From: Bordetella petrii | GTDB taxonomy: Bacteria > Pseudomonadota > Gammaproteobacteria > Burkholderiales > Burkholderiaceae_B | Assembly (NCBI RefSeq): GCF_017356245.1 | Contig: NZ_JAFMZZ010000004.1 | Span: 751,163 to 815,162 of the forward strand | Direction: 5' to 3' | Length of the DNA stretch: 64,000 nt | Part shown: one piece after another, positions 34,659 to 43,400 of the stretch | Layout of the letters: each line of letters begins with the position of its first letter | Position numbering within the stretch: the stretch's first letter is position 1 | Notes under the pieces: model-generated | What the model saw: the letters and a program-made list of their open reading frames with translations, nothing else | Database searches by the model: none | Told to the model about the DNA's origin: nothing | Made by a program: the position numbers and the translations under genes

Positions 34659-36839
34659 CTAGAACTTCAGGCTGGCGCTCAGGCTGTAGGTGCGCGGGTC
34701 GCCCGCCTTCACGTAGTCGCTCGACTGGTACAGCCAGTAGCGCTTGTCGGTGACGTTGTTGATGCCCGCGCGGAAGGTGGTTTCGTAGCCGTAGATGCGC
34801 GTGTCGTACGTGGCGCCGATGTTCAGGATGGTGTAGTCGTCCACTTCGACCTTGTTCGACGCGCCCAGCATGGTGGCGCCGGTGTATTTCGCGTCGGCCC
34901 GCAGCTTCAGGCCCGGCAGCTGCGGCACCGCGTACGAAACCTGCGCGGCGGCGACGAACTTCGGCGCCCCCGCGACCCGGTTGCCCACGAAGTCGGAACC
35001 CTTCTTGTATTCCGAATCCAGCAGCATCAGGCTGCCGCCCACGTTCCAGTAGGTGGCCACGCGGGTCGATGCGCTGAGCTCCAGCCCCTGGAAGATCGAC
35101 TTCCCGTCCTGCACCAGTTCGTTGGACGCGTTGGCGTATTCCGATTTCTTCTCGATGCGGAACAGCGCCGCGGTGGCCGCCCAGTCTTCATGGCCGGTCT
35201 TGATGCCCAGCTCGTACTGCTTGCTCTTGAGCGGGTCGAGCAGTTCTCCCTCGTTCGCATACGGGTTGCCCACCGACGAACCCGGCTCCAGCGATTCGAT
35301 ATAGCTGGCGTAGGCCATCGTCTGCGGCGTGAAGTTGTACATCAGCGCCACGGTCGGCGTTACCACGCCGTTCTTCTTATAGCTGGAAGACTGCGCGCCG
35401 TCCGGGTCGAAGCCCACCTGCTCGTAGTTCGTGTAGCGCAGACCGCCCAGCACCGACCAGCCGCCGGTCAGGTCGATGGTGTCGCTGGCGAACAGGGCCT
35501 TCTGCGTGATCTCGGCGGCGCGGTACAGATCCAGGCTGCCGTCGCTGTAGTACGTGTTGGTGTTCTGCGAGTACAGATTGCCGATGCCCTGCAGCTGGTA
35601 CACGCCGTTGGAACTGTAGTCGTTCTTCTGCTTCTGCCACGATGCGCCGATCACCACCTGGTGCTTCAGGGCGCCGGTATGGAACCGGCCTTCCAGCATG
35701 GCCTGCCACTGGTTGTAGGCATAGGCCTCGCCGTAGTCCGAGCGGTAGTCCTGGTAATTGCCGGCCTGGTCCTGCAGGAACAGCACCGATTCGTTGCGGC
35801 GCGTGCGGGTGGTGTTGTAGGTGTAATCTGTGCGCAGCGACCAGTCGGGCGCCAGCTGGTATTTCAGGCCGGTGGAGTAGTAGCGGAACGCGTTGTCGGC
35901 ATACGGGCCTTCGCCCACCAGCTTGCTGTTGTCGTTGCGCACGGGCGACGGCAGTTCGGCGCCCGCCATCGCGCCTGCATAAATCGTCGGTTCCTGGCCG
36001 ACCACGTTGCGGTCCTGGTAGATCGACTGGAAGTCCCAGGTCAGTTTGTCGGTCAGGCGCGCGTCCAGCGCCAGCGAGGCTGCCGTCTGGTACAGCGAGC
36101 CATTGTTGTAGATATTGCCTTCGGTGTGCGTCACGTTAAGCCGGTAGCCGAACCGGTCGTCCTCGCCGGCGCGCCCGCCCAGGTCGACGTGCCCGCGCAG
36201 CAGGCCCTTCGACACGTAGCCCATCTCGACGCTGCGCAGCGGCTCGTCGGTGGGCCGCTTGGTGACGTAGTTGACCAGCCCGCCCGGCGAGCCGAACCCG
36301 TACATGAAGCCCGAGGCGCCCTTGAGCAGGTCGATCTGCTCGAAATGGTCGTAGGGCAGGGCCGTGACATAGCTGAGGAACGGCTTGCCGTCGATGCGGT
36401 ACGAGTTCTGCCAGTCCAGCGGCAGGCCGCGCACGCTCAGATAGCTGGCCCACGCGCCATACGACGCGCTGTTGTCGGTTGCCGAGGCGTCCAGGGCGAA
36501 CACGTCGCCCAGTTTATTGACCTGCCGCTCCTGGATATCGGCCGCGGTGACCACGGTGGTGGAAAACGGCGTTTCCAGCTGGCTGCGGTTGCCCAGCGCG
36601 CCGGTATTCACGGGCGCGGCCAGGTGTTCCAGGGTGTCGTCCACCGGCGCGGCCTGCACCGTCACGGCGGGCATCTGGGCAACATCCTGGGCGCTGGGCG
36701 CGCTGCCGGCCTGCGCCGCCTGGGCATATGCGCCCGGGGCATAGGCGGCGCCCAGCGCCAGGGCCAGTACGGTAGGGGTAACGGCAAACCGTGCCGGCCT
36801 GCGGGCACGGCGCATCCTTGTGGAAACAAAGCGGACCAC
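34659..36839 (-). CDS. TonB-dependent siderophore receptor
   Basis: A 726-residue outer-membrane receptor. A signal peptide (residues 1-40, ending PGAYAQ) is followed by the plug domain (ETPFSTTVVTAADIQERQVN, then YLSVRGLPLDWQNSYRIDGK and GASGFMYGFGSPGGLVNYV). The beta-barrel ends in the C-terminal Phe typical of outer-membrane proteins (SLSASLKF). There is no extra N-terminal signalling domain, so it is a simple transporter. The start is a GTG at 36839 with GGAG upstream. A Fur-like box lies 46 bases upstream. It likely imports a ferric siderophore (FhuE/FpvA type); no biosynthesis or ABC genes for it are adjacent. Confidence 0.92.
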   Translation of the reverse strand: MVRFVSTRMRRARRPARFAVTPTVLALALGAAYAPGAYAQAAQAGSAPSAQDVAQMPAVTVQAAPVDDTLEHLAAPVNTGALGNRSQLETPFSTTVVTAADIQERQVNKLGDVFALDASATDNSASYGAWASYLSVRGLPLDWQNSYRIDGKPFLSYVTALPYDHFEQIDLLKGASGFMYGFGSPGGLVNYVTKRPTDEPLRSVEMGYVSKGLLRGHVDLGGRAGEDDRFGYRLNVTHTEGNIYNNGSLYQTAASLALDARLTDKLTWDFQSIYQDRNVVGQEPTIYAGAMAGAELPSPVRNDNSKLVGEGPYADNAFRYYSTGLKYQLAPDWSLRTDYTYNTTRTRRNESVLFLQDQAGNYQDYRSDYGEAYAYNQWQAMLEGRFHTGALKHQVVIGASWQKQKNDYSSNGVYQLQGIGNLYSQNTNTYYSDGSLDLYRAAEITQKALFASDTIDLTGGWSVLGGLRYTNYEQVGFDPDGAQSSSYKKNGVVTPTVALMYNFTPQTMAYASYIESLEPGSSVGNPYANEGELLDPLKSKQYELGIKTGHEDWAATAALFRIEKKSEYANASNELVQDGKSIFQGLELSASTRVATYWNVGGSLMLLDSEYKKGSDFVGNRVAGAPKFVAAAQVSYAVPQLPGLKLRADAKYTGATMLGASNKVEVDDYTILNIGATYDTRIYGYETTFRAGINNVTDKRYWLYQSSDYVKAGDPRTYSLSASLKF

Positions 36840-36884
36840 GTCGAGTTCTCCAGAAAGGGCAAAAGGATGAGTTTTTAACGCAAA

Positions 36885-36899
36885 TGAGACATCTTCTCA
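36885..36899. promoter_or_regulatory. Fur-like box upstream of siderophore receptor
   Basis: TGAGA-CATCT-TCTCA within AAATGAGACATCTTCTCAAA, matching the TGAGAATNATTCTCA form of the Fur consensus at 11 of 14 specified positions, in the AT-rich leader of the receptor gene. Confidence 0.6.
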
Positions 36900-36986
36900 A
36901 ATGCATTAACAATCTCAGGCAATTTGCGGCTTGCGCCTGTCTGAAGAAATAGAAGCAGCGTGCTCGCGCCGGCAGGCGCGCCGCAG

Positions 36987-37613
36987 CTAGCGGCTGGCTG
37001 TAGCCAGCCGCACGGCCAGCCCCAGGAACACCACGCCCGCCAGGCGGTTGAGCCAGCGCGAGGCGGCCGGCGAGCGCTGCAGAAGCTGCCCGAAGGTGCC
37101 CGAAAAGAAGGCAATGGCGCCGAACACCAGCAGGGTCGACACCATGAACACCGCCCCCAGCTCGACGATCTGCAGGCCCACCGGCCCGTGCGCCGGCGAG
37201 GTGAACTGCGGCAGGAAGGCAAAGAAGAACAGCAGCACCTTGGGGTTGGTCAGGTTCATGATGATGCCGCGCCGGTAAAGCGCGCCGCGCCCCAGCGGCG
37301 CCGGCCGTTCGGCCTGGGCCGGCCCGCCGCGGGCGCGCAGCGCCTGCCAGGCCAGGTAGGCCAGGTAGGCGGCGCCCACCAGTTTCAGGGCCGTGAACGC
37401 GTGCGGCGAGGCCGCGAACACCGCCGCCAGGCCGGCGGCCACGGCCGCGGTATGGCCCAGCAGCCCGGTGCACAGGCCCAGCACTACGAACATGCCGGCC
37501 GAACGGCCCCACATGGCCGACTGCATCAGCACGAACAGATTGTCGGGGCCGGGCGTCAGGGCCAGCAGGATGGCAATGCCGAAGAAGGCAAGCAGCGTGT
37601 CGAAAGGCAGCAT
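36987..37613 (-). CDS. LysE family translocator (amino acid exporter)
   Basis: A 208-residue RhtB/LysE-type membrane protein with about six hydrophobic helices. It has the diagnostic ALTPGPDNLFVLMQSAMWGR near residue 15 and the second-half motif GIIMNLTNPKVLLFFFAFLP near residue 115. The ATG at 37613 gives the normal N terminus before the first helix. Family members export basic amino acids, homoserine/threonine or other small metabolites. It is divergent from a cystathionine-lyase-like gene with 168 bases between, so sulphur-containing or homoserine-type substrates are possible. Confidence 0.9.
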   Translation of the reverse strand: MLPFDTLLAFFGIAILLALTPGPDNLFVLMQSAMWGRSAGMFVVLGLCTGLLGHTAAVAAGLAAVFAASPHAFTALKLVGAAYLAYLAWQALRARGGPAQAERPAPLGRGALYRRGIIMNLTNPKVLLFFFAFLPQFTSPAHGPVGLQIVELGAVFMVSTLLVFGAIAFFSGTFGQLLQRSPAASRWLNRLAGVVFLGLAVRLATASR

Positions 37614-37781
37614 GGCAAAGGCGGCCGCGCGCCGGGCGCATGCCATCGGGGGAAGCTGAAGGGGCTTCAAGCGTACTGCGCGCGGGCCGCGCGTGGCAAT
37701 CGGCGCGGCCCGCGCCCGCAGGCGCGGCGAATCTCCTAATATCGGGGTTCCGATCTACTTGCCGCTTCCTGTTGCACCGCC

Positions 37782-38972
37782 ATGGACAAAGACCAAGCCC
37801 CGCATATCGATACGCTGCTGCAGCACACCGCCACCGCGCCGTTCAACCCGCAAACCGGCTCGGCGCCGGTCAACCTGCCGTCGATGCGCGCCAGCACCGT
37901 GCGCTTCCAGAGCCTGGACGCCCTGGAAGCCACCCAGCGCCGCAAGGCCGGCGGCGAGCGGGCGGCCACGTACGGGCGCATGGGCATGGACACGCATGCC
38001 GCGCTGGAGCAGGTGTTTCGCGAACTCGAAGGCGGCACCCATGCTTACCTGGCCTCGTCCGGCATGGCGGGCATCACCATGGTGATGGCCTCGCTGCTGT
38101 CGGCGGGCGACCACGCCCTGGTGGCCGACTGCGTCTACGGGCCGGTGTACGAACTGGATGCGGCGCTGCTCAAGCGCATGAACATCGAGCTGACCTATTT
38201 TTCCGCCGGCGACGACCTGGAAACCCTGGTGCGGCCCAACACCCGCCTGGTGTACGTGGAATCGCCCGGCTCGCTGCTGTTCCAGATGCTCGACCTGCCC
38301 GCCCTGGCCGGCTTCGCGCGCCGCCACGGCCTGGTGCTGGCCTGCGACAACACCTGGGGCTCGGGTTATGTGTACCGGCCGCTGCAGCTGGGGGCGCAGG
38401 TGTCGGTGGTGGCCGGCACCAAGTATGTGGGCGGGCATTCCGACCTGATGCTGGGCGCGGTGGTCACCAACGATGCCGGCGTGGCCCAGCGCCTGAACCG
38501 CACGCAGTACGCCATGGGCTATTCGGTTAGCGCCGACGACGCCTGGCTGGCGCTGCGCGGCGTGCGCACCCTGCCCATCCGCATGGCGCAGCATGCGCGC
38601 CATGCCCTGCAGGTGTGCGAGTTCCTGGCGACGCGCCCTGAAGTGGCGCGCATCTACCACCCGGCCTGGCCGGACGACCCGGGGCACGCGCTGTGGCAGC
38701 GCGACTGCACGGGCTCGAACGGCATGCTGGCCGTCGAGCTGCGCCTGTCGCCCGAGGCCTCGCGCCGCTTCGTCGACGCGCTGCGCCTGTTCGGCATCGG
38801 TTTTTCGTGGGGGGGATTCGAGAGCCTGGTGCAGTGGGTCACGCCAGGAGAACTGGCGCGCCACTGCTACTGGGCGGGGGGCGAGCATGCCCTGGTGCGC
38901 CTGCACATCGGGCTGGAAGACCCGCGCGACCTGATCGCCGACCTGGCGCAGGCCCTGCAGGCGGCCGCCTGA
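37782..38972 (+). CDS. metC: cystathionine beta-lyase-type PLP enzyme
   Basis: A 396-residue Cys/Met-metabolism PLP enzyme. Features are YGRMGMDTHAALEQVFRELE, AYLASSGMAGITMVMASLLS, the Asp of LACDNTWGSGYVYRP and the PLP lysine in VVAGTKYVGGHSDLMLGA (near residue 210). The C-terminal IGFSWGGFESLV is typical of MetC rather than cystathionine gamma-synthase. It cleaves cystathionine to homocysteine, pyruvate and ammonia in methionine synthesis. The gene is convergent with dsbA across a paired-hairpin repeat. Confidence 0.9.
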   Translation: MDKDQAPHIDTLLQHTATAPFNPQTGSAPVNLPSMRASTVRFQSLDALEATQRRKAGGERAATYGRMGMDTHAALEQVFRELEGGTHAYLASSGMAGITMVMASLLSAGDHALVADCVYGPVYELDAALLKRMNIELTYFSAGDDLETLVRPNTRLVYVESPGSLLFQMLDLPALAGFARRHGLVLACDNTWGSGYVYRPLQLGAQVSVVAGTKYVGGHSDLMLGAVVTNDAGVAQRLNRTQYAMGYSVSADDAWLALRGVRTLPIRMAQHARHALQVCEFLATRPEVARIYHPAWPDDPGHALWQRDCTGSNGMLAVELRLSPEASRRFVDALRLFGIGFSWGGFESLVQWVTPGELARHCYWAGGEHALVRLHIGLEDPRDLIADLAQALQAAA

Positions 38973-38983
38973 AAGCAGGGAGC

Positions 38984-39071
38984 AGGTGTCTGACTCCGCA
39001 GGTGTCAGACACCGAAGTGTGCAGAGGCTATCTCAATCGTACGGTGTCTGCTACCTGCGGAGCCAGACACC
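38984..39071. repeat. paired-hairpin intergenic repeat, copy E
   Basis: Two inverted repeats, GGTGTCTGAC/GTCAGACACC (38984-39013) and GGTGTCTG/CAGACACC (39043-39071), flank a 29-base spacer that begins GAAGTGTGCAGAGGC and ends CTCAATCGTAC, nearly the same as copy A. It lies between the convergent metC and dsbA genes. Confidence 0.85.
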
Positions 39072-39091
39072 TGGCGATACCCGGGCGCGCC

Positions 39092-39724
39092 TTACTGCTG
39101 GCGCGCCATGGGGATGAGCTTGTCGATTTCTTTCAGCGCGCCTTCGTAGCTGTTGCCGGCCAGCGCGGGCGAGGTCAGGTACTTGCCGCCCACGCCGAAC
39201 GACGGCGTGCCGTCGATGTTGTACGCCTGGGCCAACTGGTCGGCGCGCTGCACCTGGGTCTGCACGCTGAACGAATCGAAGATCGAGTCGAACTTGGCGC
39301 GGTCCACGCCCTGCTCGGCCGCCCAGTCGCCCATGGCCTTCTTGTTGAACAGGCGCTTGTGCTCGACGTGCATGGCGGTGAACACCTTGGAATGCAGGTC
39401 GGGGCGGTTCAGCGTTTGCAGGGTGTAGTACAGCTGCTGCAGCGGCTTCATGCTGGCGTTGAAAGCGATGGGCACCTGCTTGACCACCACGTCGGACGGC
39501 GCCGTCTTGGCCCAGGCTTCGACCATGGGTTCCATGGTGGCGCAGTGCGGGCAGGTGTAGGCGAAGAACTCCAGCACCTCGATCTTGCCCGGCGTGTCGG
39601 ACGGCAGCGGCGGATTGATGGCGACATACTGCTGGGCGCCCTGGGCCTGGCTGGCCGGCGCAAACAGGGTGGACGCGGCCAGCGCCGCGGCGGCGGCAAG
39701 GCGGGTAAGCATGGAGAACTGCAT
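39092..39724 (-). CDS. dsbA: thiol:disulfide interchange protein DsbA
   Basis: A 210-residue periplasmic thioredoxin-fold oxidoreductase. A signal peptide (residues 1-27, ending ASQAQG) precedes the active site [19 protein letters not shown], with CPHC as in classical DsbA, and the cis-Pro segment is [14 protein letters not shown]. It introduces disulfides into exported proteins and is re-oxidised by DsbB. It is the last gene of the argS-SPOR-dsbA series. Confidence 0.93.
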   Translation of the reverse strand: MQFSMLTRLAAAAALAASTLFAPASQAQGAQQYVAINPPLPSDTPGKIEVLEFFAYTCPHCATMEPMVEAWAKTAPSDVVVKQVPIAFNASMKPLQQLYYTLQTLNRPDLHSKVFTAMHVEHKRLFNKKAMGDWAAEQGVDRAKFDSIFDSFSVQTQVQRADQLAQAYNIDGTPSFGVGGKYLTSPALAGNSYEGALKEIDKLIPMARQQ

Positions 39725-39797
39725 CGGGCGTGTTCCTGAGTGAAGTTACGGGTACAGACCAGCGTTATCAAGCATTAGTTCAATTGGCGGCCGGCCG

Positions 39798-40454
39798 CTA
39801 TTGGCGCACCACCGCCGATTCGATCTTGTTCTCGCCCAGCAGGCTGCGGGCGCGGTTCATGTCGTCCAGCCGCGCGAACGGACCGACCCGCACGCGGTTG
39901 ACCTGCATGCCATTGACCTCGGCGCGTTGCACCGCCACGGGCAGCCCCAAGAGCAGGATGCGCGCCTTCAGGCCCTCGGCGTCTTCCAGCACGCGGTATG
40001 CGCCGGCCTGCAGGAAATACTTGCCGGAAGCCGGCGTGGCCGCGCGGGCCGGCGGCGCAGCCGGGGCGGCCGGCGCCTGGGGCTGCGCCCCGGGCGGCAG
40101 CGTGGCGATCAGGGCGCCCAGTTCGTCGGACTGGCCCTTGGACGGCGCCGGCGCGGCGGGCTGCACACCCGGCAGCGGCGCGGGAGCCGTGGCGGTGGGG
40201 CCGCTGGGCGGCGTGCCGGCCGCGCCATCGCGCCCGTACAGCCCCTGGTTGGGGTCGGGAGCCTGGCGCGGATCGGGCAGCTGGGTGCGGTCGGCGTCGC
40301 GGGTGGCGCGGTCGACGAACGGCATGGGCGCCTTGGTGACGTAGAACGCCACGACCGCTGCGATGATCAGGCCGATCAGCAGGCCGGCCAGGGCGCCGTA
40401 CAGAGTGCTGCCGCGTTGTTTGGGTTGACGGGACGATTTGCGTTTGGTTGCCAT
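39798..40454 (-). CDS. SPOR-domain membrane protein (FtsN-like)
   Basis: A 218-residue single-pass protein: a positively charged cytoplasmic tail (MATKRKSSRQPKQRGS), one membrane helix (LYGALAGLLIGLIIAAVVAF), a long Pro/Ala-rich periplasmic linker (residues 60-145), and a C-terminal SPOR peptidoglycan-binding domain (FLQAGAYRVLEDAEGLKARI to the end). SPOR proteins bind denuded glycan at the septum, so a cell-division role is likely. It lies 10 bases after argS on the same strand, an arrangement common in betaproteobacteria. Confidence 0.9.
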   Translation of the reverse strand: MATKRKSSRQPKQRGSTLYGALAGLLIGLIIAAVVAFYVTKAPMPFVDRATRDADRTQLPDPRQAPDPNQGLYGRDGAAGTPPSGPTATAPAPLPGVQPAAPAPSKGQSDELGALIATLPPGAQPQAPAAPAAPPARAATPASGKYFLQAGAYRVLEDAEGLKARILLLGLPVAVQRAEVNGMQVNRVRVGPFARLDDMNRARSLLGENKIESAVVRQ

Positions 40455-40464
40455 GGGGTGCAGC

Positions 40465-42150
40465 TTACATCCGTTGCGGGGCGGACACGCCCAGCAGCGC
40501 CAGGCCGTTGGCCAGCACCTGCCGCGTCGTGGCGGCCAGGCGCAGGCGGGCCAGCTTCAGGGATTCGTCGTCGACCAGCACGCGCTCGGCGTTGTACCAG
40601 GCGTGGAAGTCGGATGCGCAGTCGCGCAGCCAGAAGGCGATGTGGTGCGGCGCCAGTTCTTGCGCGGCCTGCGCCACGATCTGCGGGAAGCCGGCCAGCC
40701 GCTGCATCAGCGCGAATTCGGAGGGCGCCGTCAGCAGGGCGGCGTCGGCCTGCGCGATGCGGGCGTCGTCGGCCCCGGCGTTGGCGATCATCGAGCAGAT
40801 GCGGGCGTGGGCGTACTGGATGTAGTACACCGGGTTCTCGTCGCTTTTCGACAGCGCCAGGTCGATGTCGAACACGAATTCGGTGTCGGCGCGGCGCTGG
40901 ATCAGGAAGTAGCGCACCGCGTCGCGGCCCACCCAGTCGATCAGGTCGCGCAGGGTGACATAGCTGCCGGCGCGCTTGGAGATCTTGACCTCTTCGCCGC
41001 CGCGCATCACCTTCACCATTTTGTGCAGCACGTATGCGGGGTAGTCTTTGGGAATGCCCTCTTCCAGCGCCTGCAGGCCGGCGCGCACGCGCGCCACGGT
41101 GCCGTGGTGGTCGCTGCCCTGGATGTTCACGGCGTGGTGGAAGCCGCGTTCCCATTTGGCCTTGTGGTAGGCCACGTCGGGCACGAAATACGTGTAGCCG
41201 CCTTCGCTCTTGCGCATGACGCGGTCTTTGTCGTCGCCGGTGCCCAGTTCGGTGGTGCGCAGCCACAGCGCGCCGTCCTGCTCGTAGGTGTGGCCCTTGG
41301 CCACCAGCGCCTGCACGGTCTGCTCGACCCGGCCCGAGGTGTACAGCGAGCTTTCCAGGTAGTAGTTGTCGAAAGCCAGGCCGAAGGCCTGCAGGTCCAG
41401 GTCTTGTTCGCGGCGCAGGTAGGCCACGGCGAACACCCGGATGTCGTCCAGGCTGTCGACGTTGCCGGTGGCCGTGACGGCCGCGCCGTCGGCCGCCTGC
41501 AGGGTCTTGCCGGCGATGAAGTCTTGCGCGATGTCGACGATGTAGTCGCCCTTGTAGCCGTCGGCCGGGTAATCGGGCGAATCGGGGGCGATGCCGCGGG
41601 CGCGCGCCTGCACGCTGACGGCCAGGTTCTGGATCTGGTTGCCGGCGTCGTTGTAATAGAACTCGCGGGTGACATCCCGGCCGGTGGCCGTGTACAGGCG
41701 GCAAATGGCGTCGCCCAGCGCCGCCTGGCGGGCATGGCCCACGTGCAGGGGGCCGGTGGGGTTGGCCGACACGAATTCGACCAGCACCTTTTCGCCCGTG
41801 GCGGCGGCGCGGCCGTAGGCCTCGCCCTGCTCGGCCACGGCCTGGACGACCGCCTGGCGGGCGGCCGCGGTAATGCGGAAATTGATGAAGCCCGGGCCGG
41901 CGATCTCGGCGCTTTCGACCAGGGCGCGCGCCGCGGTTTCGGCCATCAGGGCGTCGACGATGCCCTGGGCCAGTTCGCGCGGGTTGCGGCGCGCGGGCTT
42001 GGCCAGCTGCATGGCGACGTTGGTGGCCACGTCACCGTGGGCGGCGACCTTGGGGCGCTCGAGCAGCACCTGGGCCTGGGCATCGGGCAGCACGCGCGCG
42101 ACGGCGGCCTGGATCAGCGAAATAAGTTGTTGTTGTTGCTCGGGGAGCAT
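40465..42150 (-). CDS. argS: arginyl-tRNA synthetase
   Basis: A 561-residue class I aminoacyl-tRNA synthetase. The N-terminal additional domain (residues 1-110) precedes the HIGH motif in [18 protein letters not shown] (near residue 132); a KMSKS-like sequence appears as [12 protein letters not shown], and the C-terminal anticodon-binding domain ends with [12 protein letters not shown]. It charges tRNA-Arg. A small coiled-coil protein gene lies 7 bases upstream, and the SPOR and dsbA genes follow. Confidence 0.97.
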   Translation of the reverse strand: MLPEQQQQLISLIQAAVARVLPDAQAQVLLERPKVAAHGDVATNVAMQLAKPARRNPRELAQGIVDALMAETAARALVESAEIAGPGFINFRITAAARQAVVQAVAEQGEAYGRAAATGEKVLVEFVSANPTGPLHVGHARQAALGDAICRLYTATGRDVTREFYYNDAGNQIQNLAVSVQARARGIAPDSPDYPADGYKGDYIVDIAQDFIAGKTLQAADGAAVTATGNVDSLDDIRVFAVAYLRREQDLDLQAFGLAFDNYYLESSLYTSGRVEQTVQALVAKGHTYEQDGALWLRTTELGTGDDKDRVMRKSEGGYTYFVPDVAYHKAKWERGFHHAVNIQGSDHHGTVARVRAGLQALEEGIPKDYPAYVLHKMVKVMRGGEEVKISKRAGSYVTLRDLIDWVGRDAVRYFLIQRRADTEFVFDIDLALSKSDENPVYYIQYAHARICSMIANAGADDARIAQADAALLTAPSEFALMQRLAGFPQIVAQAAQELAPHHIAFWLRDCASDFHAWYNAERVLVDDESLKLARLRLAATTRQVLANGLALLGVSAPQRM

Positions 42151-42157
42151 GGAGGAA

Positions 42158-42418
42158 TCAGAAGAAGGTTTTGAGGATCAGCGACAGCACGCCGGCCAGC
42201 ACGACGCCCATCATCCATTTCAGCAGCACGACATCGGTCTGGACTGCGGTCAGGGCGTCTTTGGTGGCCAGGGAGCCAACGGCGCGCACCAGGTCGTTCT
42301 TGGTGGCCAGCCGCGTGTCGATCAGCCGGGCCTGTTCTTCGGCCAGCACTTCGGCCTGCCCCAGGGGCATGCCCGCGGCGGTCAGCCGTTTGACGAAATT
42401 ATGCGTGTCGAAAACCAT
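42158..42418 (-). CDS. small coiled-coil protein with C-terminal membrane helix (DUF1640-like)
   Basis: An 86-residue protein: N-terminal [20 protein letters not shown], a helical middle rich in E/Q/A likely to form a coiled coil (residues 20-60), and a C-terminal membrane helix ([19 protein letters not shown]). The layout is that of the DUF1640/CCDC90-like family. The ATG at 42418 was preferred to a GTG nine bases upstream. It is 7 bases from argS and probably co-transcribed. Role unknown. Confidence 0.7.
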   Translation of the reverse strand: MVFDTHNFVKRLTAAGMPLGQAEVLAEEQARLIDTRLATKNDLVRAVGSLATKDALTAVQTDVVLLKWMMGVVLAGVLSLILKTFF

Positions 42419-42602
42419 GGTATTCACGGGAATATCCTAGATCATAGCGTGATTTGGCGTGTTTTCCCCTGCCGGCCCGGCATCCGGCCGCTGGCGGGGC
42501 GGGTCTGGCCCCGGGGGTGGCAGGCATGCTCGTATCCTGCCATTGGCGTCGGCCCGCGCATTGGGGTAGTGTATGGAAGTATCTATTCAGGGAGCCCGCA
42601 AT

Positions 42603-42953
42603 ATGCTCATCAAGTTCCATTCCAAGGCGGTCGCCGAGATCCTGATGCTGTCGCAGAATGCCGCCCCGCTGCTGCGCGCGGCCGGCAAGTCGTTCGGCGA
42701 CGATGTCCCCGAGCGCGGCGTGTTCACCTGCGAGCAGCTGCAGGCGGCCATCGACGGCATCGAGGCGGCCGTGGCCGCCGACGACCGCGCCCACGCCGGC
42801 GATGACGGCGACGCCGACCACCACGACAAGTCGCTGCATCCCGTGACGCAGGGCGTCGAGCTGCACCAGCGGGCGTTTCCGCTGCTGGACATGATGCGCC
42901 GCTCGCTGGCCGAAGGCGCCGACGTCACCTGGGAAGCCTCCAAGGGCTGGTAG
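42603..42953 (+). CDS. DUF1840 family protein
   Basis: A 116-residue cytoplasmic protein starting MLIKFHSKAVAEILMLSQNA, which I recognise as the DUF1840 family of betaproteobacteria. A central acidic His/Asp-rich patch (AHAGDDGDADHHD, residues 68-80) could bind metal, and the C terminus (LLDMMRRSLAEGADVTWEAS) is conserved in the family. It is divergent from the argS operon and has no known function. Confidence 0.7.
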   Translation: MLIKFHSKAVAEILMLSQNAAPLLRAAGKSFGDDVPERGVFTCEQLQAAIDGIEAAVAADDRAHAGDDGDADHHDKSLHPVTQGVELHQRAFPLLDMMRRSLAEGADVTWEASKGW

Positions 42954-42961
42954 GCCGGCAA

Positions 42962-42977
42962 TGTCGCAGGTGCGACA
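42962..42977. promoter_or_regulatory. inverted repeat between two small genes
   Basis: TGTCGCA-GG-TGCGACA, 7-bp arms, 64 bases before the next ATG and 9 bases after the DUF1840 stop. The loop is too small for a hairpin, so it is more likely an operator. Its binding factor is unknown. Confidence 0.35.
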
Positions 42978-43040
42978 GTCTCCGGCGCCCCGGCGCAGCA
43001 TACTGGCGCCACGTTTTCTTACACCTTACGGAGGCCTGCC

Positions 43041-43358
43041 ATGCGCAGCGACGTGACTGTCATATTCGACACCCGGCGGACCGTCGATCTGTCTGTGGAC
43101 GTGGCGCCTTCCCCGCAGGCCGCCAGCGACGCGCGCGACTGGTTCGAGGCCGCCTGGGACACGCTGGGCTGCGAGCCGCTGCGGCCCAGCGGCAAAGTGC
43201 TGCTGCTGGACAAGATCATGGGCGTGGCCGATGCGCTGGGCTACGACGTGCTGACGTCCGACGCCAAGGAAAGCCGCGAGTTCGCCCAGCACGCCGCCCT
43301 GGCGCTGGACAAGCCGCGCATCATCGTCGACCTGCCGGGGCTGTCGGTCGGCTATTGA
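43041..43358 (+). CDS. hypothetical small protein
   Basis: A 105-residue soluble protein that I do not recognise. It begins RSDVTVIFDTRRTVDLSVDV (a possible beta hairpin), has a Trp-containing helix (ARDWFEAAWDTLG) and ends with IIVDLPGLSVGY. ACGGAGG precedes the ATG at good distance, the codon use matches neighbours, and its stop codon lies in a symmetric terminator, so it is a real gene. A nearby inverted repeat upstream may regulate it. Confidence 0.65.
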   Translation: MRSDVTVIFDTRRTVDLSVDVAPSPQAASDARDWFEAAWDTLGCEPLRPSGKVLLLDKIMGVADALGYDVLTSDAKESREFAQHAALALDKPRIIVDLPGLSVGY

Positions 43359-43400
43359 ACCGCGCCGGCCCGGGGGCGGCGTCCGCCCCCGGGCTGGTTC
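43357..43400. terminator. bidirectional hairpin between convergent genes
   Basis: A perfect 12-bp stem, GCCCGGGGGCGG (43368-43379) with its complement (43383-43394) and a 3-base loop, flanked by a further matching GAACC/GGTTC pair at 43357-43361 and 43396-43400. The stop codons of both convergent genes lie at its base. No T tract is present. Confidence 0.65.

Noticed and set aside
33876..36878. Plus-strand open frame of about 1000 codons across the MBL hydrolase and the siderophore receptor
   Set aside because: Out of frame with the MBL gene and antisense to the receptor; the translation lacks any domain.
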